This document shows, in pieces, positions 8,498 through 16,159 of a DNA stretch of 36,343 nucleotides. The DNA comes from RGZA01 sp964568585. GTDB lineage: Bacteria > Pseudomonadota > Alphaproteobacteria > UBA9219 > RGZA01. Made by a program: the position numbers and the translations under genes. Each line of letters opens with the position of its first letter. The stretch's first letter is position 1. The notes beneath the pieces were generated by a model. It worked only from the letters and a program-made list of their open reading frames with translations, searched no databases and was not told where the DNA came from. The stretch covers positions 1-36,343 of the forward strand of contig CAZMQI010000019.1 in assembly GCA_964568585.1 (NCBI GenBank). The letters run 5' to 3'.

Positions 8498-9430
8498 ATG
8501 AAACACCCCATTCTTATCATTGCAGGGCCAACCGCCAGCGGCAAATCGGGGCTGGCAACGCAGCTTGCCACAACCCTTAATGGCGCAATCATCAACGCTG
8601 ATTCCATGCAGGTTTATTCCTGCTTCCCGATTTTAAGCGCGCAGCCTGATAAAAAAACACGCGCCGCACTTCCCCACTATCTATATGGCACAGTGAATGC
8701 ACCGACGATTAGCACGGCGGCAAGTTGGCGCACTGATGCGATGGATGTGATTGGCAAAGTGTTGGCGGATGGCAAAACGCCCATCGTGGTTGGCGGCACG
8801 GGATTATATCTGGAAGCATTGATGCATGGCATTTCGGAAATCCCCGATGTGCCGGATGAATTACGCGAAAAAATAATTGGTGAATACACAACCATGGGCG
8901 GCCCAGCTTTTCGTGACCGATTGATGAAGGTGGATAAAGCGGCGGCCATTCGGTTACCGCCGGGGGACAGCCAACGCCTCATCCGTGCGTATGCGGTTTA
9001 TGCCGCCACGGGTAAATCCATCAGTTATTGGCAAAAAGAAAGTTTAATGACGCCGCCAGCCGATTGGGAATTCAAGACCACATTGCTATTGCCGGAACGC
9101 GATACGTTATATGCCGCGATTGATAAACGGTTTTTAGACATGATGGATGCTGGCGCGATTGAAGAAGTGAAGGCAACGCCGGTATTGGAGCATCCATCGC
9201 AAAAGGCCTTGGGTGTGCAGGATTTACAAAGCTTTGTGCGCGGCGAAATTTCACGCGAAGAAGCCATTGAGCGCGCCCAGCAATTCAGCCGCAATTATGC
9301 CAAACGGCAGCTGACATGGTTCAAGAACCGCTTTATGAAAAAAGAGGAAGCGGCTGGCCGTAAACCCCGCATCATTGATGGCGCGAATTATCATGAACAA
9401 CTGCTTGCGCTGAATCCCTCCAGCCTTTAA
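8498..9430 (+). CDS. miaA: tRNA dimethylallyltransferase MiaA
   Basis: Transfers the dimethylallyl group to A37 of tRNAs reading UNN codons. Seen: P-loop GPTASGKS (residues 10-17), the tRNA/DMAPP motifs INADSMQVY and VVGGTGLYLEAL, and the C-terminal RNYAKRQLTWFKNR. 310 residues, normal for the family. The ATG is preceded by 107 bases shared with divergent yajC; no convincing sigma-70 pair is visible there. In other alphaproteobacteria miaA is often upstream of ilvB, as here, with one gene between. Confidence 0.96.
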   Translation: MKHPILIIAGPTASGKSGLATQLATTLNGAIINADSMQVYSCFPILSAQPDKKTRAALPHYLYGTVNAPTISTAASWRTDAMDVIGKVLADGKTPIVVGGTGLYLEALMHGISEIPDVPDELREKIIGEYTTMGGPAFRDRLMKVDKAAAIRLPPGDSQRLIRAYAVYAATGKSISYWQKESLMTPPADWEFKTTLLLPERDTLYAAIDKRFLDMMDAGAIEEVKATPVLEHPSQKALGVQDLQSFVRGEISREEAIERAQQFSRNYAKRQLTWFKNRFMKKEEAAGRKPRIIDGANYHEQLLALNPSSL

Positions 9431-9493
9431 AAACGAGTCTCGCTGTAGATTTTTCGCCCCTCTCCTTCATCCTCTCCCCAAACGGTGCTTATC

Positions 9494-10237
9494 ATGAAAA
9501 AATTCCAAGCTACTATTGTTCTTGCTGCAACGCTTTTCGCTTCCACTGCACATGCGGATTGCTCGAAACTCCCCTCCTTTACCGATTTGCAAGACGCATT
9601 AAAGAAAAGCGTAAAAGCATCGGGTGGGCCCAGCAATGGCGGGCTTGATTTGAATATGTGGGCATCTGTTGTTGACCGCGATGGCACTGTTTGTGCTGTG
9701 ACGTTTACTGGCAAGGATCGCGGTGAGCAATGGCTCGGCAGCCGTGTGATTTCAGCACAAAAAGCCAATACTGCGAATGCGTTTAGCCTTCCCGGTCTTG
9801 CTCTTTCAACCGCGAATTTATATTCAGCGGTTCAACCTGGTGGCAGCTTGTTTGGATTGCAAGCATCCAACCCAGTTGACACAACTGTTGCTTACAGCGG
9901 TGATTTCAATAAAGCCGGAACCAAGCGCGACCCGATGGTTGGTAAAAAAATTGGCGGTGTGAATGTGTTTGGTGGCGGCCTTGCGCTGTATAATCAAAAA
10001 GGTGAGATTGTTGGTGCCGTTGGGATTAGCGGTGACACATCATGTGCGGATCATAATGTTGCATGGCGTGTGCGTTCTGCGCTTGGTTTCGACAAGGTTC
10101 CAGCCGGTGTGAGCGCCGATAAAAATGACGGCATCATTTATGATATTTCTGGAAATGGCAGCAAAGGTGGCTTTGGTCACCCAACATGTGGTGGCAAAGA
10201 ACAAGCTGTAGCCCAAGAAATCAAAGCCGGAAAATAG
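9494..10237 (+). CDS. Secreted GlcG/HbpS-like protein
   Basis: A 247-residue protein with an N-terminal signal peptide (MKKFQATIVLAATLFASTAHA, cleavage after AHA) and a body resembling the GlcG/HbpS family, some members of which bind haem. Seen: the GGLDLNMWASVVDRDGTVCAV strand region, SAQKANTANAF, then GGGLALYNQKGEIVGAVGISGDTSCADHNVAW, which is characteristic. Four or more cysteines suggest disulfides in the periplasm. I use ATG 9494; a GTG nine bases upstream would spoil the signal peptide. No clear Shine-Dalgarno is visible. It lies between miaA and ilvB with no obvious link to either. Ligand and role are unknown. Confidence 0.8.
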   Translation: MKKFQATIVLAATLFASTAHADCSKLPSFTDLQDALKKSVKASGGPSNGGLDLNMWASVVDRDGTVCAVTFTGKDRGEQWLGSRVISAQKANTANAFSLPGLALSTANLYSAVQPGGSLFGLQASNPVDTTVAYSGDFNKAGTKRDPMVGKKIGGVNVFGGGLALYNQKGEIVGAVGISGDTSCADHNVAWRVRSALGFDKVPAGVSADKNDGIIYDISGNGSKGGFGHPTCGGKEQAVAQEIKAGK

Positions 10238-10246
10238 GCCAAACAC

Positions 10247-10265
10247 TAGCTTTTACAGCTATTTT
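10247..10265 (+). terminator. Weak candidate terminator after the GlcG-like gene
   Basis: TAGCT and AGCTA form a five-pair stem with a five-base loop, followed by four T residues ten bases after the stop codon. The stem is short and AT-rich, so termination may be inefficient. Confidence 0.3.
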
Positions 10266-10305
10266 CGCGCTTTTTAGCATCCGTGGTTGACGCGGCTGTG
10301 TAGCA

Positions 10306-10335
10306 TTGACTATTCTCTCCTCCCTTGTGGATAAC
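10306..10335 (+). promoter_or_regulatory. Candidate promoter of the ilvBHC operon
   Basis: TTGACT at 10306-10311 with GGATAA or GATAAC 17 or 18 bases downstream (ending 10334-10335), about 70 bases before ATG 10405. The -35 is good and the -10 poor. No leader peptide rich in branched-chain codons and no attenuator hairpin is evident. Confidence 0.3.
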
Positions 10336-10404
10336 TTCGTTTTGCCTAATTTCTAAGCAAAGCCGTTTACCGCATTGGAATATAACATTAATCGGGAATT
10401 TTCC

Positions 10405-12204
10405 ATGTCACAGCCTGCCCCATCACCCAAAGAAGATCCACGTACTGAGAAACGCATCAATGGAGCTGACATTCTGGTCAAGGCTCTGCGTGATCAGGGT
10501 GTGGATACCATCTTTGGTTATCCGGGCGGCGCCGTGCTTCCGATTTACGATGCGATTTTCAAGCAGAATGACATTCGTCACATCTTGGTTCGCCAAGAAG
10601 GCGGCGCGGTTCATGCGGCAGAAGGTTATGCGCGTTCAACTGGTAAGGTTGGCGTTGTGCTTGTGACATCTGGCCCGGGTGCGACCAATGCCGTGACCGG
10701 TTTGGCCGATGCGCTGTTGGATTCTATTCCTGTTGTGTGTTTTACCGGACAAGTGCCAACGCATTTGATTGGTAATGATGCTTTCCAAGAATGCGATACA
10801 ACCGGCATCACCCGCCCCTGCACCAAACATAACTATCTGGTGAAGGACGCGGATAAGCTTGCCAGAACCATTCATGAGGCTTTTCACGTTGCACGCTCAG
10901 GCCGTCCAGGCCCTGTGGTTATTGATATTCCAAAGGATGTTCAATTGACGCCCGGTGAATACCTTTCCCCAGCACAAGTAACGCATAAAACCTATCAGCC
11001 AAAGACCATGCCGGATATGGATGCGATTGAACGCGCGGTTGAATTGATTGCCGATGCTCAGCGTCCGATTTTCTATACCGGCGGCGGCATTATCAATTCC
11101 GGTGATAAGGCATCCGAAGCGTTACGCAAATTTGCACGCATGACCGGTTATCCTGTGACCAGCACGTTGATGGGGCTTGGTGCATTCCCAGCAAGCGACC
11201 CGCAATTCTTGGGCATGTTAGGCATGCACGGAACATACGAAGCAAATCTCACCATGCATGGCTGCGATGTGATGATTAATCTTGGTGCGCGGTTTGATGA
11301 CCGCGTGACCGGAAAGCTTTCCGAATTCTCCCCGGGTTCAAAGAAAATCCACGTAGATATTGATGCCAGCTCCATCAACAAGACCATCGTTGTGGACATC
11401 CCCATTGTTGGAGATGTAGGCGTTGCCATTGAACAAATGATTAAGGTTTGGGAAAAGAAGAAACACAAACCAAACAAGGAAGCATTGGCCAAATGGTGGG
11501 CGCAAATCAATGAATGGCGCGCCAAGAAGTGTTTGTCGTACAAAAAGTCGGACAGCATCATTAAACCGCAATATGCGTTAGAACGTCTGCGCGATTTGAC
11601 CAAGAATGTTGAAACCTTTATCACAACCGAAGTTGGTCAGCACCAGATGTGGGCTGCCCAGTTCCTGCAATTCGAACAGCCAAATCACTGGATGACATCT
11701 GGCGGTTTGGGAACCATGGGTTACGGCCTTCCAGCTGCGATTGGTGTTCAACTTGCCCACCCCGGTAAATTGGTTATCGATGTGGCCGGTGAAGCATCCA
11801 TTTTGATGAACATCCAGGAAATGAGCACGGCGGTTCAATACCGTTTGCCGGTTAAAATATTCATTCTCAACAATCAATGTATGGGCATGGTTCGCCAATG
11901 GCAAGAGCTCATCCATGGTGGTCGTTATTCCGAAAGCTATACAGCGGCACTGCCTGATTTTGTTAAGCTTGCAGAAGCATTTGGCGGTGTTGGCCTTCGT
12001 GCAAAAACGCCAGCGGAACTTGATGGCGTCATCAAGCAAATGATGGCTGTGACTGACCGCCCCTGCATTGTTGATGTATGCGTTGATGAAAAAGAAAACT
12101 GCTACCCGATGATCCCATCCGGCAGAGCGCATAACGAAATGATTTTAAATTCCGACCAAGACATTTCATCCAAGACACCGGATGAAGGTTTAGTTTTGGT
12201 TTAA
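10405..12204 (+). CDS. ilvB: Acetolactate synthase large (catalytic) subunit
   Basis: ThDP-dependent enzyme making acetolactate or acetohydroxybutyrate, the first common step to valine, leucine and isoleucine. Seen: GADILVKALRDQGVDTIFGYPGG at the start, catalytic Glu65 in VRQEGGAVHAAEGYARSTG, the FAD/central domain, and the C-terminal ThDP domain ending in ILNNQCMGMVRQWQ. The ThDP metal-site motif reads VAGEAS with Glu463 where GDG or GDA is more usual. Start chosen at ATG 10405 (599 residues); a TTG at 10375 would add ten unlike residues. Followed by ilvH after 16 bases and ilvC, a complete acetolactate-to-dihydroxyvalerate operon. Confidence 0.97.
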   Translation: MSQPAPSPKEDPRTEKRINGADILVKALRDQGVDTIFGYPGGAVLPIYDAIFKQNDIRHILVRQEGGAVHAAEGYARSTGKVGVVLVTSGPGATNAVTGLADALLDSIPVVCFTGQVPTHLIGNDAFQECDTTGITRPCTKHNYLVKDADKLARTIHEAFHVARSGRPGPVVIDIPKDVQLTPGEYLSPAQVTHKTYQPKTMPDMDAIERAVELIADAQRPIFYTGGGIINSGDKASEALRKFARMTGYPVTSTLMGLGAFPASDPQFLGMLGMHGTYEANLTMHGCDVMINLGARFDDRVTGKLSEFSPGSKKIHVDIDASSINKTIVVDIPIVGDVGVAIEQMIKVWEKKKHKPNKEALAKWWAQINEWRAKKCLSYKKSDSIIKPQYALERLRDLTKNVETFITTEVGQHQMWAAQFLQFEQPNHWMTSGGLGTMGYGLPAAIGVQLAHPGKLVIDVAGEASILMNIQEMSTAVQYRLPVKIFILNNQCMGMVRQWQELIHGGRYSESYTAALPDFVKLAEAFGGVGLRAKTPAELDGVIKQMMAVTDRPCIVDVCVDEKENCYPMIPSGRAHNEMILNSDQDISSKTPDEGLVLV

Positions 12205-12220
12205 CGAGAAGAAAGTTTTT

Positions 12221-12745
12221 ATGATGACTGATAGTTCAAATAGCCAAATTCAACGCCATGTGTTTTCCGTAATTGTTGACGACGAAGCTGGTGTTCTGGC
12301 ACGCGTGGTTGGATTATTCTCCGGACGTGGCTACAACATTGACAGCTTGACCGTTGCCAATGTTGATAAAGAAAAAGGTATTTCACGTATCACCATTGTT
12401 TCATCCGCTGTTCCACAAATTCTGGAGCAGATTGAAGCGCAGTTGAACCGTCTGGTTCCTGTACGCAAGGTGGTGGATTTGACCTCAACCGGCCCGATGC
12501 TGGAACGCGAAACCGCCCTGTTAAAGGTTAACAGCACGGGTGAAAAGCGCATTGAGGCACTTCGTATCGCCGACGTGTTCCACGCCAAAACCATTGATGC
12601 AACGCTGCAATCCTTCATTTTTGAATTCAGCGGTACCAACGAAGAAATCAATAACTTCGTCGAACTCATCACTCCGCTCGGGCTTATTGAAGTCGTCCGC
12701 AGTGGTGTGGTAGGCATTGCCCGCGGTTCAAAGGCTATATTCTAA
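12221..12745 (+). CDS. ilvH: Acetolactate synthase small (regulatory) subunit
   Basis: Regulatory partner of IlvB that confers valine feedback inhibition. Seen: an N-terminal ACT domain (HVFSVIVDDEAGVLARVVGL, about residues 13-32, followed by the RGYNIDSLTV motif) and the C-terminal ALS_ss domain with ELITPLGLIEVVRSGVVGIARG. 174 residues. The sequence begins ATGATG, so either Met may be used; GAGAAG lies upstream. It lies 16 bases after ilvB and 51 bases before ilvC in the same operon. Confidence 0.96.
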   Translation: MMTDSSNSQIQRHVFSVIVDDEAGVLARVVGLFSGRGYNIDSLTVANVDKEKGISRITIVSSAVPQILEQIEAQLNRLVPVRKVVDLTSTGPMLERETALLKVNSTGEKRIEALRIADVFHAKTIDATLQSFIFEFSGTNEEINNFVELITPLGLIEVVRSGVVGIARGSKAIF

Positions 12746-12796
12746 GTTTCTAACTCTCACCAAAATCAAAAACTACTTTACGGAAGGACTACTACT

Positions 12797-13816
12797 ATGC
12801 GTGTTTATTATGATCGTGATGCTGACGTAAACCTTATCAAGTCGAAGAAGGTTGTCATTGTCGGCTACGGTAGCCAAGGCCATGCCCACGCGCAAAATCT
12901 GCGCGATAGCGGCGTGAAGGAAGTCATCATCGCCTTACGCGCAGGTTCTGGCAGCGCAGTGAAAGCTGAAAAAGCCGGCTTCAAAGTGATGGCGCCAGCA
13001 GATGCTGCAAAAATCGCAGACGTGATGATGATTTTGGCACCTGATGAGTTACAGGCCGACATTTACCGCGATCATCTTGCCGATAATCTGAAGCAAGGTG
13101 CGGCACTTGCATTTGCTCATGGTCTCAACGTGCACTTCAATCTGATTGAACCACGCAAAGACCTCGACGTATTCATGATTGCACCAAAGGGCCCTGGCCA
13201 TACCGTGCGCGGCGAATACCAAAAAGGTGGCGGCGTGCCATGCCTTGTTGCGGTTCACCAAAACCCGTCTGGTAAGGCTCTTGAACTCGCCCTCTCCTAC
13301 GCTTCGGCTGTTGGTGGTGGTCGCTCCGGCATCATCGAAACCAATTTCCGTGAAGAATGCGAAACCGATTTGTTTGGCGAACAAGCTGTGCTGTGCGGCG
13401 GTTTGACGAAGCTTATCCAAGCTGGATTTGAAACGCTTGTTGAAGCAGGCTATGCACCAGAAATGGCATATTTCGAATGCTTGCACGAAGTGAAGCTGAT
13501 TGTGGATCTAATCTACGAAGGCGGCATTGCCAACATGCGTTATTCCATCTCTAACACCGCGGAATATGGTGACTATGTTACTGGCCCACGTATCGTGACA
13601 GCGGAAACCAAGGCAGAAATGAAGCGCGTATTGACCGATATCCAATCCGGTCGCTTTGTTCGCGATTTCATGTTGGAAAACAAAGCTGGTCAGCCAAGCT
13701 TTAAGGCTATCCGCCGCATCGAAGCAGAACACCCAATTGAAAAAGTTGGTGAAAAGCTGCGTGCGATGATGCCGTGGATTTCCAAGAACAAATTGGTGGA
13801 TAAGGCTTCAAACTAA
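12797..13816 (+). CDS. ilvC: Ketol-acid reductoisomerase, class I
   Basis: NADPH-dependent isomeroreductase, second enzyme of branched-chain amino acid synthesis. Seen: Rossmann motif VGYGSQGHAHAQNLRDSG (residues 22-39), APKGPGHTVRGEY, and the metal-binding DLFGEQAVLCGG followed by FECLHEVKLIVDLIYEGG. The length (339) fits the short class I form. A GGAAGGA Shine-Dalgarno lies upstream of ATG 12797. Last gene of the ilvBHC operon, closed by a strong terminator. Confidence 0.97.
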   Translation: MRVYYDRDADVNLIKSKKVVIVGYGSQGHAHAQNLRDSGVKEVIIALRAGSGSAVKAEKAGFKVMAPADAAKIADVMMILAPDELQADIYRDHLADNLKQGAALAFAHGLNVHFNLIEPRKDLDVFMIAPKGPGHTVRGEYQKGGGVPCLVAVHQNPSGKALELALSYASAVGGGRSGIIETNFREECETDLFGEQAVLCGGLTKLIQAGFETLVEAGYAPEMAYFECLHEVKLIVDLIYEGGIANMRYSISNTAEYGDYVTGPRIVTAETKAEMKRVLTDIQSGRFVRDFMLENKAGQPSFKAIRRIEAEHPIEKVGEKLRAMMPWISKNKLVDKASN

Positions 13817-13835
13817 GCCTTTTCTTATATGATTT

Positions 13836-13866
13836 AAAAAGCCCGCTATATTAGCGGGCTTTTTTT
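13836..13866. terminator. Bidirectional Rho-independent terminator between ilvC and the FkbM-family gene
   Basis: Stem GCCCGCTA (13841-13848), loop TAT, stem TAGCGGGC (13852-13859), with an A-run on the left and a T-run on the right. It can end ilvBHC reading right. Its left half would also work for the convergent gene, whose stop codon (13865-13867) overlaps the T-run. Confidence 0.92.
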
Positions 13867-14890
13867 ATTTGGGGTATAACCGCGTGGGGTCTGCATCAAA
13901 CGCCTGAATATAATTATCGTAACTAAGTGCAGTTTGGGCAAAGCCGCGCACCAATAAATCCAGCAGCATCGTGTATTCTTTTTTGTGTTCGGTTGTATCG
14001 CGTAAACGCAGCAAAATTTCTGCGGCGCAATCGCCAAGGCCCATGATTTCAAAAAAGCAGCAGAGTTTATGAAGTCTGGCCGTATCGAATGTAAAATCCC
14101 ATTTGGATGAATAAGATGGATCGCCGCCATCACGGAAGTAAACCGCATCACCCCACAACAGCTGCCCTTTGGTAGTTTGTGCAGGAAGTTTATAGGTGAA
14201 TGGTGCTGGCAACGCGCCTTTGCTGCACGGATAGCTGTCGAGCACATAGAGTGAAAAGCCGCAATCACGCATGAAGCGGTCGATATTGCAGAACACATTG
14301 GCGTGAGGATGAGCCGGGCCATGAAATGGTACTTCGATGGCAGCGCCAAGCACGCTGCGCTTCAAGGTTTGTTCGGCGCCCAGCAAGACTTCATAATCAT
14401 GACCATCGGTATCAATTTTGATGAAATCGATATTCTCTATTCCATGTTCTTTGGTATAGGCATCAATCGATATGCGCTTTTCAGTCAACGACGTTTTTTG
14501 ATTATTATTAAAAAACGTATCGATGTAATTGAGGTTCATCGCCTTCCATGCCCGTTCATAACTGGTGCGTTTTTGCGGGTCGTTAGTACGCGAAGCGATG
14601 GGATCGTCGAATAGTTTTTTGGGAAGCAAGGCTTCGTAGCCTTCAAAACCAACAAAATAGTTTTCGTACTTAATGCGTGGATTTTTATTTTCCGCATTAA
14701 GTCGCCCGACTTCCTCGACAATCACATCAAAGCCAATGGCATGGAGTTTGTCGCCAAGTGATCGCCAATGCTGCTCAATGCCTCCACTGCATCCAATATC
14801 AAGCAGCATAAAATCAGGCAGGCCAAAGCCTTTAAGGTTGTGCATGCAATAAGGTAGAAGCGGATTGTAAACAGTATCCTTGGTTGCCAT
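13865..14890 (-). CDS. FkbM-family methyltransferase
   Basis: A 341-residue SAM-dependent methyltransferase of the FkbM family, whose members methylate hydroxyls of sugars or polyketides. Seen: SAM motif I LLDIGCSGGIEQ (about residues 29-40), the FkbM signature FIKIDTDGHDYEVLLGAE (156-173), AAIEVPFHG, and a C-terminal region of about 100 residues not explained by the core domain. ATG 14890 is chosen because AGGAAA precedes it; an in-frame ATG at 14956 would add 22 residues with no ribosome site. Divergent from the radical SAM gene across 181 bases. The neighbours (radical SAM, glycosyltransferase) suggest modification of a surface glycan or flagellar protein, but the substrate is unknown. Confidence 0.85.
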   Translation of the reverse strand: MATKDTVYNPLLPYCMHNLKGFGLPDFMLLDIGCSGGIEQHWRSLGDKLHAIGFDVIVEEVGRLNAENKNPRIKYENYFVGFEGYEALLPKKLFDDPIASRTNDPQKRTSYERAWKAMNLNYIDTFFNNNQKTSLTEKRISIDAYTKEHGIENIDFIKIDTDGHDYEVLLGAEQTLKRSVLGAAIEVPFHGPAHPHANVFCNIDRFMRDCGFSLYVLDSYPCSKGALPAPFTYKLPAQTTKGQLLWGDAVYFRDGGDPSYSSKWDFTFDTARLHKLCCFFEIMGLGDCAAEILLRLRDTTEHKKEYTMLLDLLVRGFAQTALSYDNYIQAFDADPTRLYPK

Positions 14891-15018
14891 GGCTTTCCTA
14901 TGTTTAAGGCGTGCGGGCCATAATCTTGTGCCCATGATGTTAGGGTAGAATGCCAAGTGATTGCAGTGAATGGCAAATATATCGGCTTGATTCGAAAAGA
15001 CATTACATAAACCATCAA

Positions 15019-15033
15019 TTAACCTTGTGTTAC
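15019..15033 (+). promoter_or_regulatory. CtrA-like motif in the FkbM / radical SAM divergent gap
   Basis: TTAA, seven bases, then TTAC, one mismatch from the CtrA consensus TTAA-N7-TTAA. It lies 39 bases before the radical SAM start codon in an AT-rich divergent gap. Motif match only; such AT-rich motifs occur by chance. Confidence 0.3.
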
Positions 15034-15071
15034 GTATGATTAGTTTTTTGTACTAACCAATTGAATAAACC

Positions 15072-16088
15072 ATGGACTTTCTCGGCCTACCTAAAATCAC
15101 AACGCCAGAAAATATGGCTAAGGCAAAAAAGCCTCCGCGCTTGAAGCCAGCCGACGAGGGTATTGATTTGCCCGCGATGACTCGCGCGCCGTTTAAGGCA
15201 AAGGCTCCCCGCGTTGCGAATTTTTTACCGGGTGCAATTACCACAAATGAAGTTTGCAATCTTTCATGCGTTATGTGCCATTTCAATGGCCCGCAGGCAG
15301 TTAAGAAAGCGAAGGTATTGGATCCGGCATTGGTACGCAAAGCAATGGATGATTATCCGGCTGGTTCACACATCTACCTTGCATCTACGGGGGAGATTTT
15401 TCTCGATCCCAACGCATTGGATCACATACGTTATGCCATATCGCGTGGGTTGCACCCGCAAGTGCTGAGCCACGGCCAATTCTATACCCCCAAATTGATT
15501 GACGAGTTGCTGACGATTGGTCTGCGTTCCTTCCGTATCAGCTGTGATGCGATTGATGCATCGCATTACGAACGCATACGCAGAGGCGGAAAATTCCAGG
15601 TTATTCTTGATGCGCTGGCTTATCTTAATACTCGCCGTGCCGAGTTTCCTGATTTACGGCTGGAAATCGGTTGTACCCTCTTTCGCACTACGTTCCATTT
15701 GCAGCCCGAGTTTGAAGCATTCTGGCGCAGCCACGGCGTAGACAGTGTGCATTTCAATGCCGAATATTTCGATACGTTTCGTTACAGGAATTTATTGAGA
15801 AAACCGACCAAGCGCGTTAACTGCGCCATTCAAACCTATGTTCTGCCATCAGGAAAAATTGCGCCATGTTGCGCGATGATTGTGTATTCGCATGACCATA
15901 ATGTAGATTGGCTTCCGGATATTCGTACAAACACATTGAAAGAAGCTTATGACAAGCTGTGTGATTTATATGATGACCCCAACAGCCCACTTGCCAAGAT
16001 ATGTTCGGATTGTGATTGGTGGATTTTTTATGATCAAGATCCCAGCGGACACTCGCCGTATTTCAGGACAGCATATTTAAAACCCTGA
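15072..16088 (+). CDS. Radical SAM enzyme with SPASM-like C-terminal cysteines
   Basis: A 338-residue radical SAM protein. Seen: the cluster motif CNLSCVMC (Cys62, Cys66, Cys69) that binds the 4Fe-4S used to cleave SAM, a TIM-barrel body with LASTGEIFLDP, and a cysteine-rich C-terminus (Cys251, CC at 266-267, Cys297, Cys311, Cys314) resembling a SPASM or twitch auxiliary-cluster domain, including GKIAPCCAM. SPASM enzymes modify peptides, proteins or sugars; no precursor peptide is recognised nearby. The start is taken as ATG 15072, though no ribosome site is visible and ATG 15114 is possible. The next gene follows on the same strand after 71 bases. Confidence 0.87.
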   Translation: MDFLGLPKITTPENMAKAKKPPRLKPADEGIDLPAMTRAPFKAKAPRVANFLPGAITTNEVCNLSCVMCHFNGPQAVKKAKVLDPALVRKAMDDYPAGSHIYLASTGEIFLDPNALDHIRYAISRGLHPQVLSHGQFYTPKLIDELLTIGLRSFRISCDAIDASHYERIRRGGKFQVILDALAYLNTRRAEFPDLRLEIGCTLFRTTFHLQPEFEAFWRSHGVDSVHFNAEYFDTFRYRNLLRKPTKRVNCAIQTYVLPSGKIAPCCAMIVYSHDHNVDWLPDIRTNTLKEAYDKLCDLYDDPNSPLAKICSDCDWWIFYDQDPSGHSPYFRTAYLKP

Positions 16089-16089
16089 T

Positions 16090-16097
16090 ATGGTTAA
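16090..16097 (-). promoter_or_regulatory. CtrA-type half-site TTAACCAT upstream of the tandem winged-helix gene
   Basis: The minus strand reads TTAACCAT, an eight-base CtrA site form known in alphaproteobacteria. It overlaps nothing coding and lies about 63 bases before ATG 16160, in an AT-rich leader. A second half-site at the right spacing is poor. Confidence 0.3.
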
Positions 16098-16159
16098 TCA
16101 GTACTCTAATCTTTAATCTGAAAGTAAAGCCGTATGATATATTAATACCATATTTTCAG

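Noticed and set aside
10375..10404. TTG-initiated N-terminal extension of ilvB
   Set aside because: Extra residues do not resemble IlvB and ATG 10405 begins at the normal distance before the first domain.
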